A stretch of 64,000 nucleotides of DNA, taken from NCBI RefSeq assembly GCF_028682175.1, contig NZ_JANHKS010000012.1, positions 78,236 to 142,235 on the forward strand, given 5' to 3'. Both the position numbers and the translations under genes were made by a program. Positions 1 to 8,551 of this stretch are shown piece by piece (the first letter of the stretch is position 1; each line of letters opens with the position of its first letter). This DNA is from Pseudomonas putida (GTDB lineage Bacteria; Pseudomonadota; Gammaproteobacteria; Pseudomonadales; Pseudomonadaceae). Under the pieces are notes generated by a model, which did no database searches, was not told the DNA's origin, and worked only from the letters and a program-made list of their open reading frames with translations.

Positions 1-1059
1 AGTCACCACCAGCACTCCATCGGTGGCTTGCACCAGGTCGGTGATGGGGGACCCATCGAGGTCGCGGCTCGGCAGCGGCGCAAAATGCTCGCCATGATCG
101 AGGCTGCGCAGTAGCCGCCCCGCTTCACTGGCGAGCACAAGGCTGCCGTCCTGCAGTTCCCTGCCCGCCGTGAGGCTGCTGCTTTCACGGGTGGCGACTG
201 CGTTCCATTGAAGGGCGTCGGCGCTGCGATAGAGGTTGCCTTTGAGCCCGAACACCAGTGCCTGGCCGGAGCCCAGTTCAAGTGCGCCGAACCAGGTGCC
301 GTGGTAGGGCATCGGGACTTGCCTGAAGGGCGCCCCTAGTCCACTCGCGCGCAGCACAGTGCCCTGCTCTCCGACGATGGTCACGCCCTGGTCGCCTTGA
401 ACGATCCGGTAAAGGTGCAGACCGGCGCGATTGTCCAGCTCGCTGGTCACCGAACGCCAATGCGCCCCGGCATCCTCGGTGAGCATCGCCATCCCATAGG
501 CGCCCACTGCCAGGCCGTGCTGAGCATCGGAGAAATGCACATCCAGAAACGGCTTGTCGGCACCATCGGCGACCCACCGCCGGGCGATGTCCAGGTGTCG
601 CTGCGCACCTTCGGCGCCCTGCGCAACCTGATCCTGCGCCGCCTGCAGCTCCAGCCCGGCAGCCAGGTTGCCGTCCAGCTGACGCTCCCACGTCTCGCCG
701 CCATCGGCGCTGTGCAGGATCACCCCGCCATGCCCCACGGCCCAGCCGTCATGGGCATCGACGAAGTCCACCGCCGTCAGCGCAACGCTGCTGGGCACCG
801 AGCGCGCCTGCCGCCAGGTGCGAGCCATGTCATCGGACAGCAGGACGATGCCCCGCTCGCCGACGGCCACCAGGCGCTGATCCGCGCGGGTAATGGCCAG
901 CAGAACCGACTGTTGGGCGTGTTGATCGGGTGCTGCCGGTGTGTCCAGCAGGTCCGTCGAGGCACTGCACGCGAGATCGCACACAGCGCCGGCAAGCACG
1001 CACGACAAACCGATGTGCCGGAGCGTCGTCCGCACATTATGAAATTTGAGACTGGTCAT
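1..1059 (-). CDS. YCF48/BNR-repeat protein, partial
   Basis: A long minus-strand frame opens at an ATG at 1059 and stays open to the window edge, giving about 353 residues without a stop. The N-terminus has a hydrophobic stretch with Cys residues that looks like a signal sequence. After it come repeats of the YCF48 (photosystem II assembly factor-like, BNR) type, with motifs such as VAVGERG, GWAVGHGG and SADGGETWE. The family forms beta-propellers. In pseudomonads these genes accompany DUF1302/DUF1329 genes and RND/MMPL exporters in catabolic loci. It lies just downstream of the DUF1329 gene on the same strand. The 3' end is outside the window and the exact role is unknown. Confidence 0.8.
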   Translation of the reverse strand, partial: MTSLKFHNVRTTLRHIGLSCVLAGAVCDLACSASTDLLDTPAAPDQHAQQSVLLAITRADQRLVAVGERGIVLLSDDMARTWRQARSVPSSVALTAVDFVDAHDGWAVGHGGVILHSADGGETWERQLDGNLAAGLELQAAQDQVAQGAEGAQRHLDIARRWVADGADKPFLDVHFSDAQHGLAVGAYGMAMLTEDAGAHWRSVTSELDNRAGLHLYRIVQGDQGVTIVGEQGTVLRASGLGAPFRQVPMPYHGTWFGALELGSGQALVFGLKGNLYRSADALQWNAVATRESSSLTAGRELQDGSLVLASEAGRLLRSLDHGEHFAPLPSRDLDGSPITDLVQATDGVLVVT

Positions 1060-1086
1060 CGCTTGATTCCACCGCTCGGTTGGCAA

Positions 1087-1107
1087 GCGGCCCGCTGACC
1101 GGGCCGC
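1087..1107. terminator. Intercistronic GC-rich hairpin
   Basis: Eight-base perfect arms (GCGGCCCG/CGGGCCGC) surround a 5-base loop between the DUF1329 gene and the YCF48 gene. There is no T-run, so it is more likely an mRNA-processing or attenuating hairpin than a full terminator. Confidence 0.4.
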
Positions 1108-1119
1108 GGTCTTCGTGAT

Positions 1120-2469
1120 TCAGCGCACGCCTTCGGCAGCCACTGCGTCACCGGTGAAGTAGGACTCAGGCTTGAGCGGCACCACCCGGAAGTTTTCGCC
1201 GTTGAATGCCTGCACGTTACTGACCGTGCCCGCCTGCAGGTTGAACACCGCGACCGGTTTGACCAAGACGGCCGGCACCGACGGCACCACGAACGGCAAC
1301 ACTTGCGAAGTGCGCCACAGCTTGCCTTCGGCGTCATAGCCGTCGAGCAGGGTCAGCAGCCAGGTGTCCTCATCGAAGTAGAACGTGCGCTTGGGCACCG
1401 CATGGCGTTTGCCGCTGGCCAGCGTCGCTTCAACGACCCACACCCGGTGCAGTTCCCAACGCAGGGTGTCGGGGTTCAAATGGTGAGGCGCAAACGCCTT
1501 GTCAGCCGCTGCGGTCACCTGGCCATTGGTGTTGTAGGGGACGTAGATTTCTTTCTTGCCGGCGATTTTCCAGTCGTAGCGATCAGGCATGCCGAAGAAG
1601 CCCTGCACTTCGTCGAAGTAGTTGGCGCCGGAGGCCACGAAGTCAGGGGTGTCGTAGGCCACGGTGGGTGCGCGCCGTACTCGCCGCTGTCCGACCAGAT
1701 ACTGCCAGGCCTGGCGTGACTGTTGCGGATCGACGCTGTCGCGAATCACCAGCGTTTCACCGGCCTTGAACGGCGGCGCCGTGGTGCTGAAACGCTGCAG
1801 GAAGTATTCCTTGGACCAGTTCTGCGCCGAACCCTTTTGGTAGTAGTACGGGTACTGCCAGGCGTTGTCGTTGCGCGTCGCCAAGGTCTGCCCGCCGTCG
1901 CTGGTCAGCACCACGTTCTTGAAGCCGTATTCCACCGCCTCGGGTTCAACCCGCAGCAGGAAATTCCAGATCACCTCCAGACCACTCTTGGGCACAGGGA
2001 AGGGAATGCCGCCAAAGCAGCCCTCCACCGACTGGCCGTTTTGGGTCAGCTTGCAGTTCTGCGCATTGAGCGCGGTGTTCTTGTACACATAGTCCGGCGC
2101 AGAGGCAGTGCGGTGGGTTGGATAGACATCCAGACGGAAGCTTTGCGGGTACTTCTGCAGCAGCGCACGCGTACCCTCGGAGAGCTTGTCGCTGTACCTG
2201 TCCATGTTCTCTGCGGTGATTTTCACCACCGGTTTTTCAGTGGAAAACAGGTCACCGGGAATGAAGTTATTCCCCGCCGCCGGGGTTTGTCGGGTGCCGC
2301 CGTCCCAGGCCGGGATACTGCCGTCGGCGTTGCCGGCTTTCTCACCACCCAGGGGCGTCAACGCGGCCCCCAGACTCGCCGCTTCCTGCGCACCGACCGC
2401 CGCCCAGACCGGCGCGCCTGTCACCAGGCTCGCCACGAGTGAAAAACCAAGGAATGTCTTGTTGTTCAT
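1120..2469 (-). CDS. DUF1329 family periplasmic/outer-membrane protein
   Basis: A 449-residue protein starting at ATG 2469 (MNNKTFLGFS), followed by a signal peptide that ends around APVWA. The frame is open further upstream, but this Met places the signal peptide at the N-terminus. Characteristic DUF1329 segments are present, including the N-terminal LTPLGGEKAGNADGSIPAWDGG and the central aromatic-rich region. DUF1329 is a LolB/outer-membrane-lipoprotein-like fold usually encoded beside DUF1302. The DUF1302 stop codon is only 19 bases upstream, so the two are surely cotranscribed. A role in uptake or export of a hydrophobic or aromatic compound is inferred from context; biochemistry is not established. 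Confidence 0.85.
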   Translation of the reverse strand: MNNKTFLGFSLVASLVTGAPVWAAVGAQEAASLGAALTPLGGEKAGNADGSIPAWDGGTRQTPAAGNNFIPGDLFSTEKPVVKITAENMDRYSDKLSEGTRALLQKYPQSFRLDVYPTHRTASAPDYVYKNTALNAQNCKLTQNGQSVEGCFGGIPFPVPKSGLEVIWNFLLRVEPEAVEYGFKNVVLTSDGGQTLATRNDNAWQYPYYYQKGSAQNWSKEYFLQRFSTTAPPFKAGETLVIRDSVDPQQSRQAWQYLVGQRRVRRAPTVAYDTPDFVASGANYFDEVQGFFGMPDRYDWKIAGKKEIYVPYNTNGQVTAAADKAFAPHHLNPDTLRWELHRVWVVEATLASGKRHAVPKRTFYFDEDTWLLTLLDGYDAEGKLWRTSQVLPFVVPSVPAVLVKPVAVFNLQAGTVSNVQAFNGENFRVVPLKPESYFTGDAVAAEGVR

Positions 2470-2488
2470 TGTTCTTATCCTTTCGGGT

Positions 2489-4126
2489 TTAGAAAGTGCG
2501 CTGCAACGACACGGAAACGAAATCACGGTCGGCGTAAACCTGATCGCCTGACAGGGCGTTGGATGAATCGACGATCCCGCCCGCGCTGCCGTAGTAGTGG
2601 GTAAAGCTGATGCCGCCGCGCCAGGTTTTGCGGTAATCGAACTGCAAGCCCAGGCTTACATCGCCACCGCCTTCCGGCGAGAAGCCGGTGCCCAGCACTG
2701 CGGTGTTGCCGTTGATGCCGTAGCCGATACCGATGGGTACGCTCAGATCGACGCCGGGCAGAACCTGGAAGTATTCCGGTGTGAACAGCACCCGCAGCGA
2801 GCTCGCGTTGCGGGTGACGTTGGGGTCCAGTTGGTCGCGGTTTTTATCGACGCTGGTGATGCGGTTGTAGGCCAGCTCACCGAGCAGCGTTGCGCCGTCC
2901 CAGAGCGAGTTTCCGGGCGCGACGCTGATCGCCGAGATTTGCGCGTGGAAGGTGTTGCCCACTGGATACAACGGGTCGTGATCGCCGTCGCCTCGGCCGC
3001 TGAGGTCCAGCACCACGTTGCCGGTGGCGGCCAGCGGCGTGTTGCGCCGCACAGACGCTTCGGCCGCGACGTTGGTCTCGCCGACCAGGGTGCTGATGCT
3101 GGCACCGAAGGTTCTGATGCCCTCGCCGTAGACAAGCTCGTAATCGCCTTGCTCGGGGCGCAGGTAGAACTGCGGAAACCTGTCATGGTAACGAGCGGCG
3201 TAGAGGCCGTACTCGAAGTCACCGAACTGCATCTTGACCTCGAAACCATACTGTCCGGAATCGGAGGCATCGATGTCCTTGCCGCGCCGCAGTGCCTGCC
3301 CGGGTCCGATGAAGAACTGCTCGCCGCCTTCATCGACAAAGTCGGCGTAACTGAAGTAACTACCGGCCCCCGGCAGGCGTGCAGGCTCCCAGCGGTACTG
3401 GTAATAAGCGCCCAGCGTCAGGTTCTGGTTGACCAGCAGCGTGCCGCCCACCTGATTGACCGGTCGGATGATTTCCTTGAACGTGGAGTTGGGCACCGAC
3501 AGCAGCTTGATGATGTCGACCGGCGACTGCGCAACCGCGATGCCGTTGCCGCCGAAGAACAGGCTTTCACCGTAGACCTGGCTGTAGCGCCCTCCCCTGA
3601 GCGACAACGACATGTCTCCAAGGGCAAACTTGCCATAGGCGAAGGCGTCGAGCAGCTCTCCGTCCCGGCCCTGCAGATCCCGGGTGTCATGGGTGAACTG
3701 ATCGTTGCGCACGGACGAGCTGTTGACCGTGTCGCTGTGGTTGTCGTTACCCCGGTTGTAAACATCGTCGTACCAGGCCGCCCCGCTGAGCCGCACGCCA
3801 TAGGTGTGCCGATAACTCATGTCCAGTTCGGAGAGAAGATCCAGGCGATCAGAAATCAATCCGCGATTGAAGTTGTTGTCGCCGTCATCGAGGTTCGGGT
3901 TGTAGGAAGGCCGAACAGCGTGGTCCTGATTCTCCACGCGCCAGGCGGCGCTGTATTTGAGCGTGTTGTCCCACGCCACGGAGAAATCGGTACTGCCGGT
4001 ATCAATCTGGAAAGCCTGCGCTGACGGGATGCTCTGAATGCCGAACACAGCAGCCGCCACGGCAACGTGCATGTAACATAACGAGGGTCTTGCGGGTACA
4101 ACGCTGATGTTCGCTTTCACGCTCAT
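2489..4126 (-). CDS. DUF1302 family outer-membrane beta-barrel protein
   Basis: A 545-residue protein beginning at ATG 4126, with AGGG seven bases upstream as ribosome site. The signal peptide ends near SAQA, directly before FQIDTGSTDFSVAWDNTLKYS, which is typical of DUF1302 proteins. The rest is rich in alternating aromatic/polar strands and ends in aromatic Phe (LQRTF), as expected of an outer-membrane barrel. DUF1302 and DUF1329 genes form a recurrent pair in Pseudomonas catabolic islands for steroids, terpenoids and aromatics. The position next to the pnp genes suggests passage of substrate or product through the outer membrane; that is inference. Confidence 0.85.
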   Translation of the reverse strand: MSVKANISVVPARPSLCYMHVAVAAAVFGIQSIPSAQAFQIDTGSTDFSVAWDNTLKYSAAWRVENQDHAVRPSYNPNLDDGDNNFNRGLISDRLDLLSELDMSYRHTYGVRLSGAAWYDDVYNRGNDNHSDTVNSSSVRNDQFTHDTRDLQGRDGELLDAFAYGKFALGDMSLSLRGGRYSQVYGESLFFGGNGIAVAQSPVDIIKLLSVPNSTFKEIIRPVNQVGGTLLVNQNLTLGAYYQYRWEPARLPGAGSYFSYADFVDEGGEQFFIGPGQALRRGKDIDASDSGQYGFEVKMQFGDFEYGLYAARYHDRFPQFYLRPEQGDYELVYGEGIRTFGASISTLVGETNVAAEASVRRNTPLAATGNVVLDLSGRGDGDHDPLYPVGNTFHAQISAISVAPGNSLWDGATLLGELAYNRITSVDKNRDQLDPNVTRNASSLRVLFTPEYFQVLPGVDLSVPIGIGYGINGNTAVLGTGFSPEGGGDVSLGLQFDYRKTWRGGISFTHYYGSAGGIVDSSNALSGDQVYADRDFVSVSLQRTF

Positions 4127-4286
4127 AGAGTAACCCTGACTTATAATTTTTATTGTTTGGACACTCGGAAACTTTCTCACTGCCTGAAAGTTTCAGACGA
4201 GACAGTACTGCGGTCGCTTTATAGAAAAATCCTTAACGTATTCTTTAACCATCTGATCTTGAATCGAGCGCAACAGCATCCGCTTA

Positions 4287-4375
4287 TGTAGGAGCGCGCT
4301 TGCCCGCGACTGCGATAGTTCAGTCAATGACGGTGTGCCTTGAACACCGCCGTCGCGGGCAAGCGCGCTCCTACA
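4287..4375. repeat. Inverted pair of Pseudomonas REP elements
   Basis: A 24-base unit (TGTAGGAGCGCGCTTGCC and its continuation CGCGAC) occurs at 4287-4310 and again in inverted orientation at 4352-4375. This is the typical REP/REPIN pair of the P. fluorescens/putida group, normally found in extragenic DNA. It separates the DUF1302 gene from pnpA. Confidence 0.9.
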
Positions 4376-4465
4376 GACAATCACGCAGGGCTGTCCGCAC
4401 AGCCATGCTGCACGCTCGATGGTTACTGCTGCTTATTACGAGTTACAACACTCAGAGGGCGAACG

Positions 4466-5698
4466 TCATGCACTCACGGCTTCACGCTCTGCAGTATGTT
4501 GCAATGGCTTGATCACCCGTCGGCCATTGAGCCTTTCGAAGTCGAGCAAGATTTCGCGCATGACTTTAAGGTCCTTGCCCGCGTGATCGAACATTGCGTT
4601 ATCACGGGCCCGTTGCGCAGGGTCGCTTTCTTTCATCCAGGTGAAGTTGGCGGTTGCGGTGGGCGAGGTGAACTCGAGGAACACTTTGCGCCGGTCAACC
4701 GAATACTCATCCAGCACTTTGCTGGAAGCGCCTTCATTAATGACCGCAATCAACGCCTCGGCCAGATGCTCGGCATCGAGCACACCACCGGACAGCCCCA
4801 GCCCGCCCATCGGGTTGGTGGCATGGGCCGCATCACCGGCCAGGATCACCCGACCACGACGGAACTCAGCCGCGCAGCGCTGGTGGACCCGGTACGGGTT
4901 GAGGTAGTCGACCCGGTATTGATCCGGCGTCGGCGCGCCGGGCAACAGGCGCTTGAAGCGCTCCGGCAGGCGGCGGCGGACTTCGGCTTCGGAGATGTCC
5001 GGGTCTTCGCCGTAGCAAACGCGCCACAGTCCGGTCTTGTCGAGCTGGACGACCACGGCCCAGTCCACCGGGTCGTGCACGAAGTTGGCCCGGGAATACC
5101 CGTGCAGGGAGAAGTCGTAGAACACGTTGGTGGCAACCAGGCGTTCGCCCCAGGTAATCCCGTCGAACGTAAGTCCGATCTTCCCGCGCACGGTGCTGCG
5201 TGCGCCGTCGGTGGCCGCCACCCACTTCGCTCGCAAACGCGCCTTGCCGGCCGGACCGCTGGTTTCCATGGTCACGTAGTCGTCGTCCTGCTCGATCTCC
5301 TCGACCTTGTGATTCCAACGGATTTCGACGTTGGTCAGCTTGCGCAGATGCTCCACGATCACATTGGACACATGGTTCTGCGCCAGCAACAGCATGTAAG
5401 GGTAATCGGTGTCCTGCGCCAGAACGGCCCAATCCATCTTCGCGATCAGTTCGCCGTTACCGTGACGGTAGGCGAAGTCCGGGCACCACACGGCGCGCTT
5501 GCGAATGTCGTCGAGCAAACCGAAACGGTCCAGTGCAGCAGCGGTGGGTGGCATGTAGGCGACTGCCCGTGGCGAGGGTGAAACGCCTGATTCGGACTCC
5601 AGGACAACTACCCGCACACCGGCCTTGCCAAGTTTCAATGCGGTGAGCAGCCCGACCGGGCCTCCGCCGACAACTACCACGCCCTCTATTGTTTCCAT
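4466..5698 (-). CDS. pnpA: Para-nitrophenol 4-monooxygenase (single-component FAD enzyme)
   Basis: A 410-residue flavoprotein hydroxylase. The N-terminal dinucleotide-binding motif is VVVGGGPVGLLTALKLGKAG, the DG motif is ATDGARS and the GD motif is ILAGDAAHATNPMGG. Start is ATG 5698 (METIEG), which puts the FAD motif at residue 8. The sequence closely resembles PnpA of p-nitrophenol degraders, which converts 4-nitrophenol to 1,4-benzoquinone with release of nitrite. It is divergent from pnpB (benzoquinone reductase), and a predicted PnpR site lies 121 bases upstream. The neighbouring complete hydroquinone pathway supports the call. A related phenol or resorcinol hydroxylase is the main alternative. 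Confidence 0.85.
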   Translation of the reverse strand: METIEGVVVVGGGPVGLLTALKLGKAGVRVVVLESESGVSPSPRAVAYMPPTAAALDRFGLLDDIRKRAVWCPDFAYRHGNGELIAKMDWAVLAQDTDYPYMLLLAQNHVSNVIVEHLRKLTNVEIRWNHKVEEIEQDDDYVTMETSGPAGKARLRAKWVAATDGARSTVRGKIGLTFDGITWGERLVATNVFYDFSLHGYSRANFVHDPVDWAVVVQLDKTGLWRVCYGEDPDISEAEVRRRLPERFKRLLPGAPTPDQYRVDYLNPYRVHQRCAAEFRRGRVILAGDAAHATNPMGGLGLSGGVLDAEHLAEALIAVINEGASSKVLDEYSVDRRKVFLEFTSPTATANFTWMKESDPAQRARDNAMFDHAGKDLKVMREILLDFERLNGRRVIKPLQHTAEREAVSA

Positions 5699-5818
5699 CG
5701 TGTGTCTCCTATCACGGCCCATTTGCTGGGAAGGCGCCTGATCCTTCTTGTTTGAAGCTATTAATCAGGCGAGTGACTTCAGACTAATCACCCGACATTG
5801 GAGAGGCAATACAGCGAC

Positions 5819-5835
5819 GTTTGGCAAACGCGAAC
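5819..5835. promoter_or_regulatory. Predicted PnpR operator upstream of pnpA
   Basis: GTTTGGCAAACGCGAAC matches the GTT-N11-AAC consensus described for PnpR, the LysR regulator of p-nitrophenol genes. It sits about 120 bases before the pnpA start. Confidence 0.75.
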
Positions 5836-5997
5836 AGACTGATCGGGTTTTGAGAGGACATCGACTTCATCCTGCATGAGATGCCCAACTTAATAGTTCA
5901 TGAAACCAGCCACTTAGCTCATTCCTGGCGCGTTATTAACACTCAGAACTCTGCCCGTTATGTCTGGCGGCGATCGTTCGCCTTTTACAATCACCAC

Positions 5998-6014
5998 GTT
6001 TGCGAATCGACAAC
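5998..6014. promoter_or_regulatory. Predicted PnpR operator upstream of pnpB
   Basis: GTTTGCGAATCGACAAC fits GTT-N11-AAC and lies about 115 bases before the pnpB start, a spacing almost the same as that of the pnpA site. Confidence 0.7.
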
Positions 6015-6128
6015 CTGCTTAGTGTTGTTTTGTCCTCTTGCCCTGCTCATGCTGCATTGAGCAATCGGTAAGTTTAATGGCTCGCTGATTGCAGTTTCTT
6101 CTAACAATGACGTCTTCAGGAAATTCAC

Positions 6129-6755
6129 ATGACCACTAAAATCCAGATCGTTTTCTACAGCTCGTACGGGCACATCTACAAGATGGCCGAAGCCATCGCC
6201 GCTGGCGCCCGTTCGGTCGGGGATGTTGAGGTCACACTGCTGCAGGTTCCGGAACTGATGCCGGAAGAAGTCCTGGTCAAGAGCGGCATCAAGGGCTATC
6301 GCGCCGCCTTCGCCTCCATCCCTTTCGCGACGCCGGAAAAGCTGGCAGAAGCGGACGCCATCATCTTCGGCACCCCGACCCGCTTCGGCAACATGTGCTC
6401 GCAAATGCGTAACTTCCTCGACCAGACCGGCGGCCTGTGGATGTCCGGCGGACTGATCGGCAAAGTGGGCAGCGTGTTCACCAGCACCGCCTCTCAGCAC
6501 GGCGGTCAGGAAACCACCATCACCAGCTTCCACACCACCCTGCTGCACCACGGGATGGTCATCGTCGGCGTTCCGTACTCCGAGCAAGGACTGGTCAACA
6601 TGAGCGAAATTTCCGGTGGTACCCCATACGGTTCCTCGACGCTGGCAGGCCCTGACGGTTCTCGTCAGCCAAGCGAGAATGAACTGCAGATCGCGCGCTT
6701 CCAGGGCGAGCACGTCGCCGGCATCGCCAAGCGTCTGAAGCAAAACCTCAACTGA
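6129..6755 (+). CDS. pnpB: p-Benzoquinone reductase (WrbA-type flavodoxin-like)
   Basis: A 208-residue NAD(P)H:quinone oxidoreductase of the WrbA family. The FMN phosphate loop is [18 protein letters not shown], the GTPTRFGNM loop follows, and [15 protein letters not shown] and [11 protein letters not shown] are family hallmarks. The length is typical of full-length WrbA/PnpB. In the p-nitrophenol pathway it reduces benzoquinone to hydroquinone. It is transcribed away from pnpA with a predicted PnpR site upstream and a hairpin terminator downstream, so it forms its own unit as in known pnp clusters. A general WrbA stress role is possible, but context favours PnpB. Confidence 0.88.
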   Translation: MTTKIQIVFYSSYGHIYKMAEAIAAGARSVGDVEVTLLQVPELMPEEVLVKSGIKGYRAAFASIPFATPEKLAEADAIIFGTPTRFGNMCSQMRNFLDQTGGLWMSGGLIGKVGSVFTSTASQHGGQETTITSFHTTLLHHGMVIVGVPYSEQGLVNMSEISGGTPYGSSTLAGPDGSRQPSENELQIARFQGEHVAGIAKRLKQNLN

Positions 6756-6801
6756 TTCACTGCGGTGTGCCCGCCATGCCGAGGGGCACCGATCACACAG
6801 A

Positions 6802-6836
6802 GACAACCACGTTCTCACTCACGGGAAGTGGTTGTC
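6802..6836 (+). terminator. Hairpin after pnpB
   Basis: Nine-base arms GACAACCAC/GTGGTTGTC flank a 17-base loop and are followed by a pyrimidine (C-rich) run. It ends the pnpB transcript 47 bases after the stop. Confidence 0.6.
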
Positions 6837-6880
6837 CCCTCCCCCCCACAGGGCACTTCGGCTTGATGTTCACACCGTGA

Positions 6881-6943
6881 AAAGACAGAGGCCCGACCGG
6901 CAAGGCATCCCAACGGAACCTTGCGGGTCAGGCCTCTGTTTTA
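6881..6943. terminator. Long hairpin terminator at the end of the pnp operon
   Basis: ACAGAGGCC (6885-6893) pairs with GGCCTCTGT (6931-6939), with further pairing inside the loop. T-rich flanks are present on both strands (TTTT after 6939; CTTTT on the minus strand). It lies 11 bases beyond the stop of the last operon gene and may serve both directions. Confidence 0.7.
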
Positions 6944-6953
6944 CGCAGTGCGC

Positions 6954-7295
6954 TCAGTCCTGGACGTCCATCACCACGCTGCCCGCCTCGACGCGAACCT
7001 GCACAGAATCCAGCCGCGCGCCCTGACAAGGGCCTTCCACACACATGCCGTCTTCAAAACGAAACATGGCACTGTGATGGGCGCACATCAGGACTTTGCC
7101 GCGGTAGGTACAGAAGGTTTGCGGCCGATAGTTCAAGGGCACGGAGAAGTGTGGGCATCGATTCAGGTACACCCACACCGATTGCGCCTGGCGTACGGCA
7201 ACCAGCCCCGAGGGGTGAAGCTGAGTGTGATCCGGCAGCCCTAGGGCGCCGCCATCGGCAATGTCTTCAAGCTGACACAGCGTGATGGTGTTCAT
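6954..7295 (-). CDS. Rieske [2Fe-2S] ferredoxin-like protein
   Basis: A 113-residue single Rieske domain. The cluster ligands are in CPHF (about residues 47-49) and CAHHSAMF (about 70-73), i.e. C-x-H and C-x2-H. It overlaps the upstream YciI gene by four bases, so it is translationally coupled and is the last gene of the pnp operon. Rieske ferredoxins usually supply electrons to oxygenases. None of the ring-cleaving enzymes here needs one by known mechanism; reactivation of an oxidised iron dioxygenase (as for XylT-type ferredoxins) is a reasonable guess. Its role in this pathway is not established. Confidence 0.85.
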   Translation of the reverse strand: MNTITLCQLEDIADGGALGLPDHTQLHPSGLVAVRQAQSVWVYLNRCPHFSVPLNYRPQTFCTYRGKVLMCAHHSAMFRFEDGMCVEGPCQGARLDSVQVRVEAGSVVMDVQD

Positions 7296-7609
7296 ACGGA
7301 ATCCCGCAGAGCCGGGTTGCCCAGGCTCCAGTTCCAGGGGCGAATTTCAATCCGCGAGAACAGCCCGGCCTGGACGTAGGGATCGTCCTGCAGGAAGGCT
7401 TCGACCTCAGGCAGGCTGGCGGCCTCGATCACCAGCAGCGTGCCATTCATTGCAGCGCCCGCATCGTTCAGTGTCGGGCCACCCAGGCGCACCACCACGT
7501 GATGCATCCCTGGCGCTCGCAAATGCGCCCGGTGGGTGGGCCGCAACTTCTCGCGCAGCGCTTGAGAGCCTTCGTGGTCAGTGGCGAAAACGGCGAAAAA
7601 CTGTCCCAT
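7292..7609 (-). CDS. YciI-like family protein
   Basis: A 105-residue alpha/beta protein of the YciI superfamily (ferredoxin-like fold). It contains the conserved His region RPTHRAHL, the FLQDDPY motif and the IRPWNW end. Relatives include muconolactone isomerase-like and dehydrochlorinase-like proteins of aromatic pathways. Three bases separate it from pnpG and it overlaps the Rieske gene, so it belongs to the hydroquinone operon. It may help convert or isomerise a ring-cleavage product; function is unproven. Confidence 0.8.
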   Translation of the reverse strand: MGQFFAVFATDHEGSQALREKLRPTHRAHLRAPGMHHVVVRLGGPTLNDAGAAMNGTLLVIEAASLPEVEAFLQDDPYVQAGLFSRIEIRPWNWSLGNPALRDSV

Positions 7610-7612
7610 GAC

Positions 7613-8485
7613 TCAGGCGGCCTCCAGGACAAAATCGTAGTAGGCGCGCTTGTACGGATAGGCCATGTCCAGCCCTGCTGCATCCTCGTCGTGGGCCGGG
7701 CGATCTTCATAGGTCACCTGCAACGACCCTTTGACGCCGAACACGGCGTCGGAACCCAGGTAAGGGTCATCACTGTTGAACAGGTGCGTGACCAGCTTGC
7801 GATAGCCCGGCGCCTGAATCATGAAATGCAGATGGGCAGGTCGCCAGGCATGACGATTGGCCGCATCCAGCATCTCGCCCACGGGGCCATCGGTGGGAAT
7901 CGGGTAGCACACCGGCACTGTGGTCTGAATGGCGAAGCAGCCGTCGTTGTCGCTACGGTAGCGCCCGCGCAGGTTGCCGAACGGCTGATCCGGATCTTGC
8001 CCTGAGTACATGCCGTTGTCTGCGGTTTGCCAGACGTCGAGAACCGCCCCGACCACTGGCCGGCCCAGCACATCGAGCACCCGGCCATGCACCAGTGCCG
8101 GTACGCCGTCGGTCAACGCCATGTTCTCGCCATAACTGCGATCTGGCATGCCCTCGATGAAGAACGGGCCGAACACCGTTGTCTCGGTGGCGTCGGTGCT
8201 CTGCCGATGATTGATCGCATCCACCAGCATCGACACCCCCAGGGTGTCCGACAGCAGGATGAATTCCTGACGCACCTTGCCGTCGCACTTCTGTCCGGTC
8301 TCGGTCAGAAAACGAATGCCCTCGAACCACTCCTGTTCGGTCAGCTCGACCTCGCTGACGAAGTCGTGCAGATGGCGCACCAGGCTTTGCATGATCTGTT
8401 TGAAACGCGGATTGGGGCTGGTCTCGAAACTGCTGACAGCCTGTTCGGAGATCAAGGCTTCCACGGCTTTGTAATGATCGGTCAT
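7613..8485 (-). CDS. pnpG: Hydroxyquinol (1,2,4-benzenetriol) 1,2-dioxygenase
   Basis: A 290-residue intradiol dioxygenase. An N-terminal helical dimerisation domain precedes the catalytic beta-sandwich. Non-haem Fe(III) ligands are recognisable in GRYRSDNDG (Tyr), YPIPTDGPVG (Tyr) and RPAHLHF (two His). Start ATG 8485 (MTDHYKAVEALI) was chosen over an upstream in-frame codon because the family begins near there. It opens benzenetriol to maleylacetate, which PnpF then reduces. The gene is the counterpart of pnpG/hapG of nitrophenol and hydroxyacetophenone degraders. Confidence 0.9.
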   Translation of the reverse strand: MTDHYKAVEALISEQAVSSFETSPNPRFKQIMQSLVRHLHDFVSEVELTEQEWFEGIRFLTETGQKCDGKVRQEFILLSDTLGVSMLVDAINHRQSTDATETTVFGPFFIEGMPDRSYGENMALTDGVPALVHGRVLDVLGRPVVGAVLDVWQTADNGMYSGQDPDQPFGNLRGRYRSDNDGCFAIQTTVPVCYPIPTDGPVGEMLDAANRHAWRPAHLHFMIQAPGYRKLVTHLFNSDDPYLGSDAVFGVKGSLQVTYEDRPAHDEDAAGLDMAYPYKRAYYDFVLEAA

Positions 8486-8519
8486 TGTTGTTATTCCGAT
8501 GGGATTGGGGAAAGCAAAA

Positions 8520-8542
8520 CGCCGGGGCACTGAGTGCTCCGG
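8520..8542. terminator. Hairpin between pnpF and pnpG
   Basis: The arms CGCCGGGGCAC and GTGCTCCGGCG enclose a 3-base loop with a single mismatch. TTTT follows on the minus strand. It may partly attenuate the operon or protect upstream mRNA. Confidence 0.45.
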
Positions 8543-8551
8543 CGTCGTTTT

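Noticed and set aside
4340..5581. Long plus-strand frame of 413 codons opposite pnpA
   Set aside because: It is antisense to a clear flavoprotein gene and has no family features; high-GC DNA yields such frames.
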